64,000 nt of DNA from an uncultured Pelagibacteraceae bacterium (GTDB lineage Bacteria; Pseudomonadota; Alphaproteobacteria; Pelagibacterales; AG-422-B15). The translations under genes were made by a program, and so were the position numbers. The stretch is taken from positions 1-64,000 of the forward strand of contig CACLWE010000007.1 in NCBI GenBank assembly GCA_902610585.1. Reading direction: 5' to 3'. Of this stretch, positions 29,225 to 37,638 are shown piece by piece; the stretch's first letter is position 1, and each line of letters starts with the position of its first letter. The notes under the pieces are model-generated. The model searched no databases. It was not told where the DNA came from and saw nothing but the letters and a program-made list of their open reading frames with translations.

Positions 29225-30889
29225 TTACGCGGCGTTTTTATCTTTATAACTTATGTGCTGCGGAGGAAGAAAATCATTACCTAGTATATGATCAGAGATT
29301 TTCTCTGCTATCATAATTGTAGGGGCATTTGTATTTCCGCCTACCAAATTAGGCATAATTGATGCATCAACCACTCGAAGATTCTCTACCCCTCTTACTC
29401 TTAGTTTATCATCAACTACAGCATATTCGTCGCTTCCCATCTTACAAGTTCCAACCGGGTGATAAATTGTTTCAGCTTTTTCCCTTATAAAGTTTTCAAT
29501 TTGCTCATCAGTTTGTACCTCAATACCAGGCGTTATTTCTTTACCTCGGTACTCATCAAATGCCTTTTGACTTATGATGTCTCTCGACATTTTAACTCCT
29601 TCAATCATAACGTCACGATCCTTTTGCTCCGCAAAATAGTTAGGCTGAATAATTGGTGGAACCCTAGAATCTAGAGACTTGATTGCGATATAGCCTCTAC
29701 TCTCTGGTCTTAATTGACATATATGATTACTGAAGCAATGCGAGTCAGGAAGCTTTGCTCCATGGTCTTGCAAAAGAACACTTAAAAAATGCATTTGAAT
29801 ATCAGGTAGGTCCAGAGAAGGATCAGTTTTTAAAAATGATAATGTATTTAATGGCAACATTCCTCCTGGCCCTTTTCTAAATGCTCCCCACATTCCCAGT
29901 ATCCATGCCTGTTTTAAGAATCCGAATGGACCCATCACATACTTAGCATCTGTAACTGGCTGAGTGCATTCATTATGGGTAAGTATATCCAAATGATCCT
30001 GAAGATTTTCTCCAACCCCTGGAAGATCGCAAATCACATCGAGTCCCCATTTTTTTATATAATCAGCTTTTCCAATACCCGATAATAGAAGTATTTGAGG
30101 TGAATTTATTGCACCACCACATACAATTACTTCTCTATCAGCAAAAGCTTTTTCAATTTTCTTTCCTTTAAAAAACTCAACTCCTATGCATTTATTTTTT
30201 TCAAATAAAAGTTTTGAAGTAACTGAAAAAGTAGATATTTCTAAATTCGTTCTTTTTTTTACCGGTTCAATGAATGAGTATGCAGTGCTTGCCCTTCTTC
30301 CATTATCAATATTTTGTGAAACGGGACCTACGCCTTCTTGATCCTCTCCATTGAAATCTGGATTATATTTATAACCAGCTTGCTGGCCAGCCTCCATAAA
30401 AGCATGATGTAAAGGATTTGTGTCCAAACGTGGATTAGAGACACAAAGTTCACCATCAGATCCGTGATAGAGACTTTCACCATTTATATTTTTTTCACTT
30501 TTCTTAAAATAAGGAAGAACTTCCTCATAGGACCAACCCTCATTTCCAAGTTGTCTCCAGATATCATAATCTCTTGAGTGTCCTCGAATATATAACATTC
30601 CATTAATATTGCTTGAACCACCTACTCCTTTACCTCTAGGGAAATATAGTTTCCGATTATTTAAATGTGGTTGACCCTCAGTATAATAAGCATAATTATA
30701 AAGCTTTGCATCAAATGTTTCAGCTGCCATAATCTTTGACACGCCTGAAGGCATTTTAATGAATGGATGCCAATCAGTACCACCAGCTTCTAATAGTAAG
30801 ACCTTTATATTTGGGTCTTTAGAAAGTCTGTTTGCTAGAACGCACCCTGCGGAACCTCCACCAGCAATTATATAGTCAAATTTCTTCAT
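29225..30889 (-). CDS. GMC-family FAD-dependent alcohol/choline dehydrogenase
   Basis: A 554-residue flavoprotein of the glucose-methanol-choline family. The FAD motif AGGGSAGCVLANRLS is at the N-terminus, the GMC signatures GKGVGGSSNINGMLYIRGH and GAINSPQILLLSGIG follow, and the catalytic His/Asn region is HPVGTCKMG ... NTNAPTIMIAEK. It resembles choline dehydrogenase and AlkJ-type alcohol dehydrogenases; no betaine aldehyde dehydrogenase lies beside it, so a choline role is not shown. Its ATG overlaps the stop of the gamma carbonic anhydrase gene (TAATG). Confidence 0.88.
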   Translation of the reverse strand: MKKFDYIIAGGGSAGCVLANRLSKDPNIKVLLLEAGGTDWHPFIKMPSGVSKIMAAETFDAKLYNYAYYTEGQPHLNNRKLYFPRGKGVGGSSNINGMLYIRGHSRDYDIWRQLGNEGWSYEEVLPYFKKSEKNINGESLYHGSDGELCVSNPRLDTNPLHHAFMEAGQQAGYKYNPDFNGEDQEGVGPVSQNIDNGRRASTAYSFIEPVKKRTNLEISTFSVTSKLLFEKNKCIGVEFFKGKKIEKAFADREVIVCGGAINSPQILLLSGIGKADYIKKWGLDVICDLPGVGENLQDHLDILTHNECTQPVTDAKYVMGPFGFLKQAWILGMWGAFRKGPGGMLPLNTLSFLKTDPSLDLPDIQMHFLSVLLQDHGAKLPDSHCFSNHICQLRPESRGYIAIKSLDSRVPPIIQPNYFAEQKDRDVMIEGVKMSRDIISQKAFDEYRGKEITPGIEVQTDEQIENFIREKAETIYHPVGTCKMGSDEYAVVDDKLRVRGVENLRVVDASIMPNLVGGNTNAPTIMIAEKISDHILGNDFLPPQHISYKDKNAA

Positions 30890-31416
30890 TAACGTTCGTC
30901 TTCTTTAAGATTATTTTTGAATTTTTTCATATTTTCAACATAGTGAAAAGCACTAAGTTCAATTATCTTTTTTTCCATATCTGTCAATTCTCTTTTAACA
31001 GTTCCAGGAGATCCCACTATGAGGCTATTATCAGGAAATTCTTTCCCCTCAGTAATTAGCGAATTAGCGCCTACCAAACAATTATTTCCTATTTTTGCAT
31101 TATTTAGAACAGTTGAACCCATTCCTATGAGAGAATTATTTCCTACTGAACAGCTATGTAAGATCACTTTATGACCTACTGTGACATTATCCCCTATCAC
31201 TAATGGCATTCCATCATCCGTATGACAAACAGAATTATCTTGAATATTTGAATTTTCACCAACAATTATCGGATCATTGTCACCCCTTAAAACAGCTCCA
31301 AACCATACACTTGCATTTTTTTTCAGTGTAATGTCTCCTATCACACAAGCACTCGGTGCGACCCAGAAGTCTGCATTAACTCGATTTATTTTTTTATCTC
31401 CGAGTGAATAGATCAT
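30889..31416 (-). CDS. Gamma carbonic anhydrase-family protein
   Basis: A 175-residue left-handed beta-helix protein with hexapeptide repeats (for example [22 protein letters not shown] and [20 protein letters not shown]). The metal-binding His residues appear in CHTDDGMP and [12 protein letters not shown], as in the YrdA/PaaY branch of gamma carbonic anhydrases. Many of these have weak or no carbonic anhydrase activity and some are thioesterases, so the activity is open. It is the first gene of the three-gene run with the GMC oxidoreductase and the amidase; the redoxin gene diverges 69 bp upstream. Confidence 0.88.
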   Translation of the reverse strand: MIYSLGDKKINRVNADFWVAPSACVIGDITLKKNASVWFGAVLRGDNDPIIVGENSNIQDNSVCHTDDGMPLVIGDNVTVGHKVILHSCSVGNNSLIGMGSTVLNNAKIGNNCLVGANSLITEGKEFPDNSLIVGSPGTVKRELTDMEKKIIELSAFHYVENMKKFKNNLKEDER

Positions 31417-31485
31417 ATCTTGTTATTTAGTTAAGTACGAAATATAGTAAAGATAAATAGATATTTAGACAATAGAAAGAAAATT

Positions 31486-32046
31486 ATGGTTGCATTAGAA
31501 ACACCGATTTGTGATTTTGGATGGAAAGCTCCAGAATTTAATCTTATTGGCATCGATAACAAATACTATTCGTTTCAAGATATAAAAGGCCCTAATGGAA
31601 CGCTGGTAATGTTCATATGCAATCATTGTCCATATGTGAAATCGGTAATACATCGAATTGTTGAAGATATAACCATACTCAAAGAAAAAGGTATTGGTGT
31701 AATAGCAATAATGTCTAATGATGTAAATGATCCAAAATATGGTAGAGAAGACTCATTTGATAATATGAAGTTATTTTCTGAGAAAAATAATTTTGTATTT
31801 CCTTACGTTTATGACGAGACACAAAATGTAGGACGTAAATATAATGCTGTGTGCACTCCTGATTTTTTTGGGTTTAATGCAAATAATGAACTTCAGTATA
31901 GGGGTAGACTTGAAGAATCTAAAACGGAGATAATTCCAGATGCAAAAAAAGAACTTTTAGATGCAATGATACAAGTTTCAGAAACTGGGTCAGGTCCAAA
32001 GGATCAGATACCAAGCATTGGATGTTCAATAAAATGGAAAGAATAA
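31486..32046 (+). CDS. Redoxin (AhpC/TSA, thioredoxin-fold) protein
   Basis: A 186-residue thioredoxin-fold protein. It opens with PICDFGWKAPEFNLIGIDNK and has a CxxC site in FICNHCPYVKSV, which puts it in the redoxin group related to TlpA and AhpC/TSA proteins. No signal peptide is seen, so it is likely cytosolic. A later YNAVCTPDFFGF holds the cis-Pro region and another Cys. The role is probably peroxide or disulfide reduction, but the substrate is not known. It is followed 10 nt later by a glycosyltransferase gene. Confidence 0.85.
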   Translation: MVALETPICDFGWKAPEFNLIGIDNKYYSFQDIKGPNGTLVMFICNHCPYVKSVIHRIVEDITILKEKGIGVIAIMSNDVNDPKYGREDSFDNMKLFSEKNNFVFPYVYDETQNVGRKYNAVCTPDFFGFNANNELQYRGRLEESKTEIIPDAKKELLDAMIQVSETGSGPKDQIPSIGCSIKWKE

Positions 32047-32056
32047 AGAAATTTAA

Positions 32057-33172
32057 GTGATCATCATCACAACTCAATGCTTTGCACCAAAAGTTGGAGG
32101 TATTGAATCTCTAATGACAGGAATGGCAGAAGCCATGGCCAAAAATGGAGAAGAAGTATTAGTATTAGCTGACGGAAAAGAAATTAAAGATGATCAGAAA
32201 CAATATTATACAATAAAAAGATTTTCTGGCTGGAAACCAATCAGACGACTTAGAAAAGCAAATTACCTTGAAAAAATATGCAAAAATAAAAGAGTAAGTG
32301 CAATTTACGCAGACTCTTGGAAAAGTGTTGAGTATGTAAATAAAAAACAAAAAAAAATTTTAGTCCTTGCTCATGGAACAGAAATTCCTAAGCAATATTG
32401 GACAAAAATGCTTGATTTGCTGAGGTTTAAAAAAAATAGAATTAAAAATTCTTATAGAGAGGTTTTTAAAATAATTGCCAATTCTTCGTATACTAAAGAT
32501 TTAATGCAAGCTTCACTAAAAATTAATCCTAGAGACATTCAAATTATTCATCCTGGCATTGACGTATATAACGATTTTATATCTGAAGAAGATAGAAAAA
32601 ATGTAACTAAAATTATTTCTGATAGTTCGCCAGTAATTACTACACTTGCAAGAGTTGAAGAGCGAAAAGGTCATAAATATATTCTAAATGCACTAAATGA
32701 AATTAAAAATAAGTTTCCTAAAATTGTATACTTAATTGCAGGAAAAGGACCTTATTTAGAAGAAATTAAACGATTCACTAGCAAGTTAGGACTAAATGAT
32801 AATGTAAAGTTTTTAGGATGGATAACTGAACCAGAGAAATCATTAATTTTAAAAAACTCAGATCTATTTGTAATGACACCTACAGAGGTTGGTGAGTCTG
32901 TTGAGGGTTTTGGAATGGCATACATAGATGCTTCTTTTCATGGTGTAGCATCTATTGGAAGTAATAGTGGCGGTATAGCAGATGCAATTGTAAATAATGA
33001 AACTGGCATAGTATGTGACGCTGGTAACCAAAAAATGATTACTGAAAAAATTTTGCTTTTACTAGAAGATCAAAAACTGAGAAATCAACTAGGAGAAAAT
33101 GGAAGAAAACGAGCAACAGAAAATTACTCATGGATAAAAAAAGTTGAAGAGTATTTATTGGCTGCTAATTAA
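32057..33172 (+). CDS. Glycosyltransferase family 4 protein
   Basis: A 371-residue GT-B glycosyltransferase with a GTG start. The N-terminus ITTQCFAPKVGGIESLMTGMA is the acceptor-side signature of GT4 enzymes; the C-terminal nucleotide-sugar domain has LARVEERKGHKYILNAL, LIAGKGPYLEEIKR and the E-x7-E-like segment VEGFGMAYIDASFHGVASIG. Members build lipopolysaccharide, glycolipids or exopolysaccharide. Donor and acceptor cannot be told from sequence. Its overlap-free spacing of 10 nt from the redoxin gene suggests co-transcription. Confidence 0.88.
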   Translation: MIIITTQCFAPKVGGIESLMTGMAEAMAKNGEEVLVLADGKEIKDDQKQYYTIKRFSGWKPIRRLRKANYLEKICKNKRVSAIYADSWKSVEYVNKKQKKILVLAHGTEIPKQYWTKMLDLLRFKKNRIKNSYREVFKIIANSSYTKDLMQASLKINPRDIQIIHPGIDVYNDFISEEDRKNVTKIISDSSPVITTLARVEERKGHKYILNALNEIKNKFPKIVYLIAGKGPYLEEIKRFTSKLGLNDNVKFLGWITEPEKSLILKNSDLFVMTPTEVGESVEGFGMAYIDASFHGVASIGSNSGGIADAIVNNETGIVCDAGNQKMITEKILLLLEDQKLRNQLGENGRKRATENYSWIKKVEEYLLAAN

Positions 33173-33187
33173 ATAAATATATTTAAA

Positions 33188-33264
33188 TGGTAGCGGGAGA
33201 GGGATTTGAACCCCCGACCTAAGGATTATGATTCCTCCGCTCTAACCAACTGAGCTACCCCGCC
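33188..33264 (-). tRNA. tRNA-Met (anticodon CAT), elongator type
   Basis: On the minus strand the acceptor stem is GGCGGGG / TCCCGCT with G-U pairs at both ends, the discriminator is A, and CCA is encoded (33188-33190). The anticodon arm is GAGGA / ATCATAA / TCCTT with CAT at positions 34-36. The overall sequence, including GTAGCTCAGTTGGTTAGAGC, resembles alphaproteobacterial elongator tRNA-Met; it lacks the C-A mismatch at the acceptor end that marks the initiator. A lysidine-modified tRNA-Ile2 is less likely. Confidence 0.92.
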
Positions 33265-33639
33265 ACAAGATAAAATGAAGAGCAAGCACCTGACCAACTA
33301 TTTTACTAAAAGTACAAGTTTTACTAATCAATTGTATTCTTGATGAGCTTATAATTCCTTGATTGACAAGTTTCAAGCATCTTATTTGTACCTAAGCAGG
33401 AAAAATTATAAATCTGAAAACTATTTTGATAGGGAGTGTCCCAATATTCTCACCAAAATATTAATAACAAAAAAATTCAATAAATAACAAAACTATTCAA
33501 TTTTTCCTCAATTCCTCTGACAGTTTTTATCTATTTTTTTATCTAGTTAAGGTTTTGGTTTAAGAGGGTTTCTTGGAGCATTGTCACCATTGAATTGCCA
33601 AATTTGTTTCATTCTATTAATAAATTTTTATTTAGGTTT
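33265..33639. other. Only intergenic gap over 300 bp; no clear gene
   Basis: This 375 bp AT-rich stretch lies between tRNA-Met and the secreted coiled-coil gene, both on the minus strand. It must hold the tRNA promoter. I see short imperfect inverted repeats (GGGAGTGTCCC at 33432-33442; AATATT arms around 33444-33463) but no hairpin followed by a T-run in either direction, and no recognisable riboswitch or RNA gene. One 21-codon minus-strand frame (33547-33612) is listed separately. The gap stands out because gaps in the rest of the window are usually under 100 bp. Confidence 0.6.
33547..33612 (-). CDS. Possible 21-residue peptide MKQIWQFNGDNAPRNPLKPKP
   Basis: An ATG-initiated frame of 21 codons ends in TAA at 33547-33549, 27 nt downstream of the coiled-coil gene on the same strand. 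The C-terminus is rich in Pro and Lys, and the peptide has no hydrophobic segment. There is no visible Shine-Dalgarno sequence, and frames of this size are common by chance. I list it only because it is the sole coding-like stretch in the largest gap; conservation in relatives would be needed to accept it. Confidence 0.2.
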   Translation of the reverse strand: MKQIWQFNGDNAPRNPLKPKP

Positions 33640-35673
33640 TCAATTCACTTGTAATTCTGCTGAAACAATAATCACTGATCCACCTATACCAGTTCCTCTT
33701 CTTTTCCAGAATTGAATTCTTGAATTTCCAATTTTATAGGAGGAACCCCATTTTGATTCTGCATAATAATTAATCAAGTTTTCTTTTTCTTTATTTGATG
33801 CACCAACAATTATTTCGAAGTCGTTAGAACATTCTATCCAACTGTTACGATTCACTGCTTGAATAGAACTCAGATATTGTGCTTCACTATATTGATCTGG
33901 GTTTTTAATAAGTTCTGCAAATTGGCCTTTAATTATTTCTGCAGCTGGCTCAAGTTGATTTACAAAATTATCTTGTCCATAATCATTCTTGAAAGTTCTA
34001 CATGTAAAGGCGCTATACCATAAATTTGATAATCTTTTTTTTCTCTGGGTTTCAGCATTTTTTGCCAGTAAATCCCTTGCAGCATCAGCTTCCTCTATGG
34101 CTTTCTTCAATTTGTCTCCTCGTTCTAGTCTTTTCCTATTCCATTCTTCAAAGTCACTCTCTTCTACTTTCTCCTCTGCAATTTTCTCCTCTTCAGTTTT
34201 TTTCTTATTTTCTTCTTTTTTCTTTTCTTCTGCTAAAAAATTTTCACTTGCTAATTTATCCTCTTTTTCTTTTTTGATTAGATCTCGAGTTTTAAAATTA
34301 TTTTCATTCACGAAATTCGTAAATTCTTGATTTATTTTTTTTAATGATTGTGTCTCACTATCATTAATTATTTTTTCGTATAATTTTATTTTTTCTATAA
34401 TTAAGGGAGCGGTATCTGAGGTTAAATTATTTGAAAGGATATATTTGAGTTCATCAATATTTTTTTTAGCTAATGGATAATGTGTTTTAAATTCATTTAT
34501 TTCATTGAACAGAATACCTGAGTTATTAATAATTTTATTAATTTGACTTATTGTTGAGGGGTTATTTTTTTCATTATCAATTGTTTTTAAAGTCGCAACA
34601 ACTTTCTCATCTATGCTTAAATTCTCTCCTAAATTATTTTTTAGATAATCTTTAAGTGAAACCTCAGTACTATCTAAAGCCACATATAGCTCATCTATCA
34701 TATTTAAGTTTTTTTCTTTTTGTTTCTCCTTATTTATTTTAAAGAAAGATTCAAATTTGGAAGATTTGGAGGCAAAATCATATAATTCTTGATACAATTG
34801 ATTATATTCATTATCTGTTAATTTTGAATTACCATTAATTTTATCTTGAGTTTTTATAATAATCTCAGATACTTCAAGAATATCGTATTCCGTTGGATTA
34901 TCCTTTACGAAACTAGAGATATCATTAATTAAACTTTTAATTCTTATTGAAATTTTTTCAGGCTTTATTAACTTAAGTTTCTTTTCAACAATTCGTTTTT
35001 CTTCTGCAATACGCTTTTCTTCAGCCTTTCGTTTTTCTTCTAAGATGCGACTTTCCTCCGCGATTCGCTTTTCTTCAGCCTTTCGTTTTTCTTCTAAGAT
35101 GCGACTTTCCTCTGCGATGCGCTTTTCTTCAGCTTTTTCTATTTCAATTTGTTTAGCTTTTATTTTTTTTTGTTTAATTAAAGTAGCTACTTCTTCATTA
35201 ATAATTTTATTATTTCTTATTATTTGAACGCATTTTTTTATTTGTGATTTAACTTCACACCTTACTTTTGACCGACCTACTGTAGTATACGTAGTTTTAT
35301 TCCCTCCGAAGGTCTTAGCTCCTGCAAAGGAAACATTCTTCCAATCAATCTCACCATTTTCATTAACGCCCATATAGAATTCTGTGCTTTCTAATGGTCT
35401 AAACCCACCCTCGCGCGAGCCTAATTCCCATCCTGAAATTATAGGCATAAAATCCATCAGCGACTTACATCCTGATCCTTCATAAACCATAATAGTAGAT
35501 GTATATTTAAGATCGCTTTTTAGATTCTTGGTATCTTTTGCAATTTGATAACAAGGATTTGCTAATGCAAATGATAATACGTCACCTTCATCGCTAGCAA
35601 AAGAATTAATATTTCCAAACAAAAATAATGTTACTAAAAAATAAATAAGTTTACAAAACTGCTTATAACTCAT
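33640..35673 (-). CDS. Secreted coiled-coil protein of unknown function with 18-residue repeats
   Basis: A 677-residue protein I do not recognise. The ATG at 35671-35673 gives a signal peptide (hydrophobic run LIYFLVTLFLFGNINSFA). Residues about 25-165 form a cysteine-containing N-terminal domain; then comes a highly charged Glu/Lys/Arg coiled coil with two nearly identical 18-residue repeats (EEKRKAEEKRIAEESRIL). A long helical region follows, then a second charged stretch (KKKEENKKKTEEEKIAEEK), and a C-terminal domain of about 130 residues with paired Cys and Trp (SAFTCRTF, NRNSWIECSNDF) ending in VIIVSAELQVN. The two end domains joined by a helical rod suggest an envelope-spanning or surface structural protein, but this is inference. 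It stands alone between tRNA-Met and mnmA. Confidence 0.75.
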   Translation of the reverse strand: MSYKQFCKLIYFLVTLFLFGNINSFASDEGDVLSFALANPCYQIAKDTKNLKSDLKYTSTIMVYEGSGCKSLMDFMPIISGWELGSREGGFRPLESTEFYMGVNENGEIDWKNVSFAGAKTFGGNKTTYTTVGRSKVRCEVKSQIKKCVQIIRNNKIINEEVATLIKQKKIKAKQIEIEKAEEKRIAEESRILEEKRKAEEKRIAEESRILEEKRKAEEKRIAEEKRIVEKKLKLIKPEKISIRIKSLINDISSFVKDNPTEYDILEVSEIIIKTQDKINGNSKLTDNEYNQLYQELYDFASKSSKFESFFKINKEKQKEKNLNMIDELYVALDSTEVSLKDYLKNNLGENLSIDEKVVATLKTIDNEKNNPSTISQINKIINNSGILFNEINEFKTHYPLAKKNIDELKYILSNNLTSDTAPLIIEKIKLYEKIINDSETQSLKKINQEFTNFVNENNFKTRDLIKKEKEDKLASENFLAEEKKKEENKKKTEEEKIAEEKVEESDFEEWNRKRLERGDKLKKAIEEADAARDLLAKNAETQRKKRLSNLWYSAFTCRTFKNDYGQDNFVNQLEPAAEIIKGQFAELIKNPDQYSEAQYLSSIQAVNRNSWIECSNDFEIIVGASNKEKENLINYYAESKWGSSYKIGNSRIQFWKRRGTGIGGSVIIVSAELQVN
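35019..35126 (-). repeat. 54 bp tandem repeat, two full units, in-frame
   Basis: Units 35019-35072 and 35073-35126 differ at two positions by eye, and the first bases of a third unit follow before the match decays. Each unit is 18 codons of the coiled-coil segment in the gene spanning it, so gain or loss of a unit keeps the frame and changes rod length. The near identity, including silent positions, points to recent duplication or ongoing copy-number change. Confidence 0.9.
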
Positions 35674-35692
35674 AAGCAAATATTAGACAAAA

Positions 35693-36790
35693 TTACTCAT
35701 TTGTCGAATGGATCCAGCCACCTCCTAATAGTCGTGTGCCTATTGGATCTTTACAATAAAAAACACAAGCCTGGCCTGGTGATACAGCAGTTTCAGGTGA
35801 TGCTAAATATATTATTGCTTCATCCTCTTTGTTAATTTCTATTTTTGCACTCAATAATTTTCCAGTTGATCTTACTCTTACGTATAGATCGTTTGGTAAA
35901 TTTTTTGTAATTAAGTTTACATTTTCAACATATATAATTGACGAACTAATGTTACCCTTATTTGCCACAATGACTCTGTTTGTATTTTTATCAATTTTTT
36001 TTACATAAAGAGGCTCATCTTGTGAGACACCTAAACCTCTCCTTTGTCCTATTGTGAAGTTTTGAATACCTTCATGTTTATTAAGTATATTTCCGTTTAA
36101 ATCTACAACTTCGCCTTTATCACTATCAATATTTTTATTTATAAACTTTTTATAGTCCCCATCGGGTATAAAACAAATATCCTGGCTATCACTTTTATCA
36201 AAAACGTGTAAGTTTAGTTTTAAAGCTAAATCCCTGATCTCATCTTTTTTGTAATCACCCAGTGGGAATTCGATGAGATCAAGATCCTCTTTTTTCATTG
36301 TAAAAAGAAAATAGGACTGATCTCGGTCTTTATCTTGTGGAACATACAATCGCCACTCGTTATCAATCTTTACTTTTTTTATATAGTGACCTGTTACTAA
36401 TGATTTCGCATTAATTTCTTTTGCAAACGACAGTAAATCAAGAAATTTTACTTTTTCATTACAATTTATACATGGTATAGGGGTTCTCCCTGATTTATAT
36501 TCATTGATAAAAGGCTCAATAACATTTTTTCTAAAAATTTCCTCATAGTCAAAAACGTAATGTGGTATAGTTATGGTGTTTGCTATTTTTTTAGCATCCA
36601 ATATGTCAGCACCTGAACAACATGTTTTCGAGTTTGCAACTTTTTTTTCATCATATAGTCTTAGAGTGACACCTATCACGTCATCATAATCCTTATTCAT
36701 AAGCGCAGCAGCTACTGAAGAGTCAACGCCACCTGACATAGCTACTACAATAGGATTATTTCCTTTAATGCTATTCACATTGTTTTCCAT
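35693..36790 (-). CDS. mnmA: tRNA-specific 2-thiouridylase MnmA
   Basis: A 365-residue enzyme that puts sulfur on U34 of tRNA-Lys, -Glu and -Gln. The ATP pyrophosphatase P-loop AMSGGVDSSVAAALM is at the N-terminus, the nucleophilic Cys lies in TPIPCINCNEKVKF, and the second catalytic Cys in SQDICFIPDGDY. The DKDQSYFLF motif and the C-terminal beta-barrel region (SPGQACVFY) are present. It begins 74 nt from the divergent cysQ gene and ends 20 nt before the coiled-coil gene. Confidence 0.96.
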   Translation of the reverse strand: MENNVNSIKGNNPIVVAMSGGVDSSVAAALMNKDYDDVIGVTLRLYDEKKVANSKTCCSGADILDAKKIANTITIPHYVFDYEEIFRKNVIEPFINEYKSGRTPIPCINCNEKVKFLDLLSFAKEINAKSLVTGHYIKKVKIDNEWRLYVPQDKDRDQSYFLFTMKKEDLDLIEFPLGDYKKDEIRDLALKLNLHVFDKSDSQDICFIPDGDYKKFINKNIDSDKGEVVDLNGNILNKHEGIQNFTIGQRRGLGVSQDEPLYVKKIDKNTNRVIVANKGNISSSIIYVENVNLITKNLPNDLYVRVRSTGKLLSAKIEINKEDEAIIYLASPETAVSPGQACVFYCKDPIGTRLLGGGWIHSTNE

Positions 36791-36864
36791 ACGATTTAAT
36801 AATTTTGCTCTGGTATGTATAATATATTTGTCTTATTGTCTATTTTGCAAGCTTTACTCCATAT

Positions 36865-37638
36865 ATGAAAATAACACCTGAAAAACTGGATGAATTAATT
36901 AAGATCGTTCATCTTGCTGGCATTGAAATCATCAAAATCTATAAAAAAAAGGTAACCAAAAAATATAAGTCTGATAATACGCCTGTCACAAATGCAGATA
37001 TCAAGGCTAATGATATAATTTGTAAAGGCTTAGAGCTTCATTTTCCTGAGATTTCTATTGTTTCTGAAGAGCAAGCTAAAAAAGGCAAAGCTGCAAAAAG
37101 ATTTTGGTTAGTAGACCCATTAGATGGTACAAAAGAATTTTTAAAAGGGAACGGCGAATTTACTGTAAATATCGGCCTGATTGAAAATAAAAAACCAGTT
37201 TTTGGCATTATTTATATGCCAACTAAAAATAAACTTTATTTCACAAAAGATAAAAAATCTTATTTTTCAAAATTGAATAAAAATGGACATATTAAAAATA
37301 TAAAAAAAATCAAAGTTAAAAAAAGAAATAAAAATATAATCATTTTAAGTAGATCTCATTCACTTGCTAAGAGTGAAGTAGAAAAAGCAAAAAAAATGAT
37401 TTTTAAGAGATTTAATGCTAATAAAATACTTCGTTCAGGAAGTTCAATAAAATTATGTTACATTGCACATGGCTTAGCTAATGTATACCCTCGATTTGGA
37501 ACTACAATGGAATGGGATACGGCCGCTGGAGATGCTATATTAAGATTTGCGGGTGGCAGAATAAGAACATTAGATCGCAAAATCTTGCGTTATGGTAAGC
37601 GTAATTTTAGAAACTCTTCTTTTATTGCTCGCAGCTAA
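36865..37638 (+). CDS. cysQ: 3'(2'),5'-bisphosphate nucleotidase CysQ
   Basis: A 257-residue, Mg-dependent phosphatase of the inositol monophosphatase fold that removes the 3' phosphate of PAP, a by-product of sulfate activation. Metal-binding motifs are VSEEQ, VDPLDGTKEFLKGNGEFTVN (the family DPxDG motif with CysQ-type TKEF) and WDTAAGDAILRFAGG. It is rich in lysine, like much of this region. Its TAA interlocks with the stop of the convergent dihydroorotase gene (CTAA at 37635-37638). Confidence 0.93.
   Translation: MKITPEKLDELIKIVHLAGIEIIKIYKKKVTKKYKSDNTPVTNADIKANDIICKGLELHFPEISIVSEEQAKKGKAAKRFWLVDPLDGTKEFLKGNGEFTVNIGLIENKKPVFGIIYMPTKNKLYFTKDKKSYFSKLNKNGHIKNIKKIKVKKRNKNIIILSRSHSLAKSEVEKAKKMIFKRFNANKILRSGSSIKLCYIAHGLANVYPRFGTTMEWDTAAGDAILRFAGGRIRTLDRKILRYGKRNFRNSSFIARS

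Noticed and set aside
29225..30889. Naming the GMC oxidoreductase BetA (choline dehydrogenase)
   Set aside because: The GMC family is broad, no betaine aldehyde dehydrogenase or choline transporter lies next to it, and no motif seen here separates choline from other alcohols.
33432..33463. Short inverted repeats in the largest gap as a terminator or RNA gene
   Set aside because: Stems of 4-6 bp without a T-tract on the proper side and no recognisable RNA family structure.
33989..34330. Open plus-strand frames opposite the secreted coiled-coil gene
   Set aside because: Composition (runs of Ser and Phe) is the mirror of Glu/Lys-rich coding sequence on the other strand; no start signals.
35019..35126. 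Tandem 54 bp repeat considered as a CRISPR-like array
   Set aside because: There are no spacers, the units are directly adjacent and in frame with an 18-residue coiled-coil repeat.
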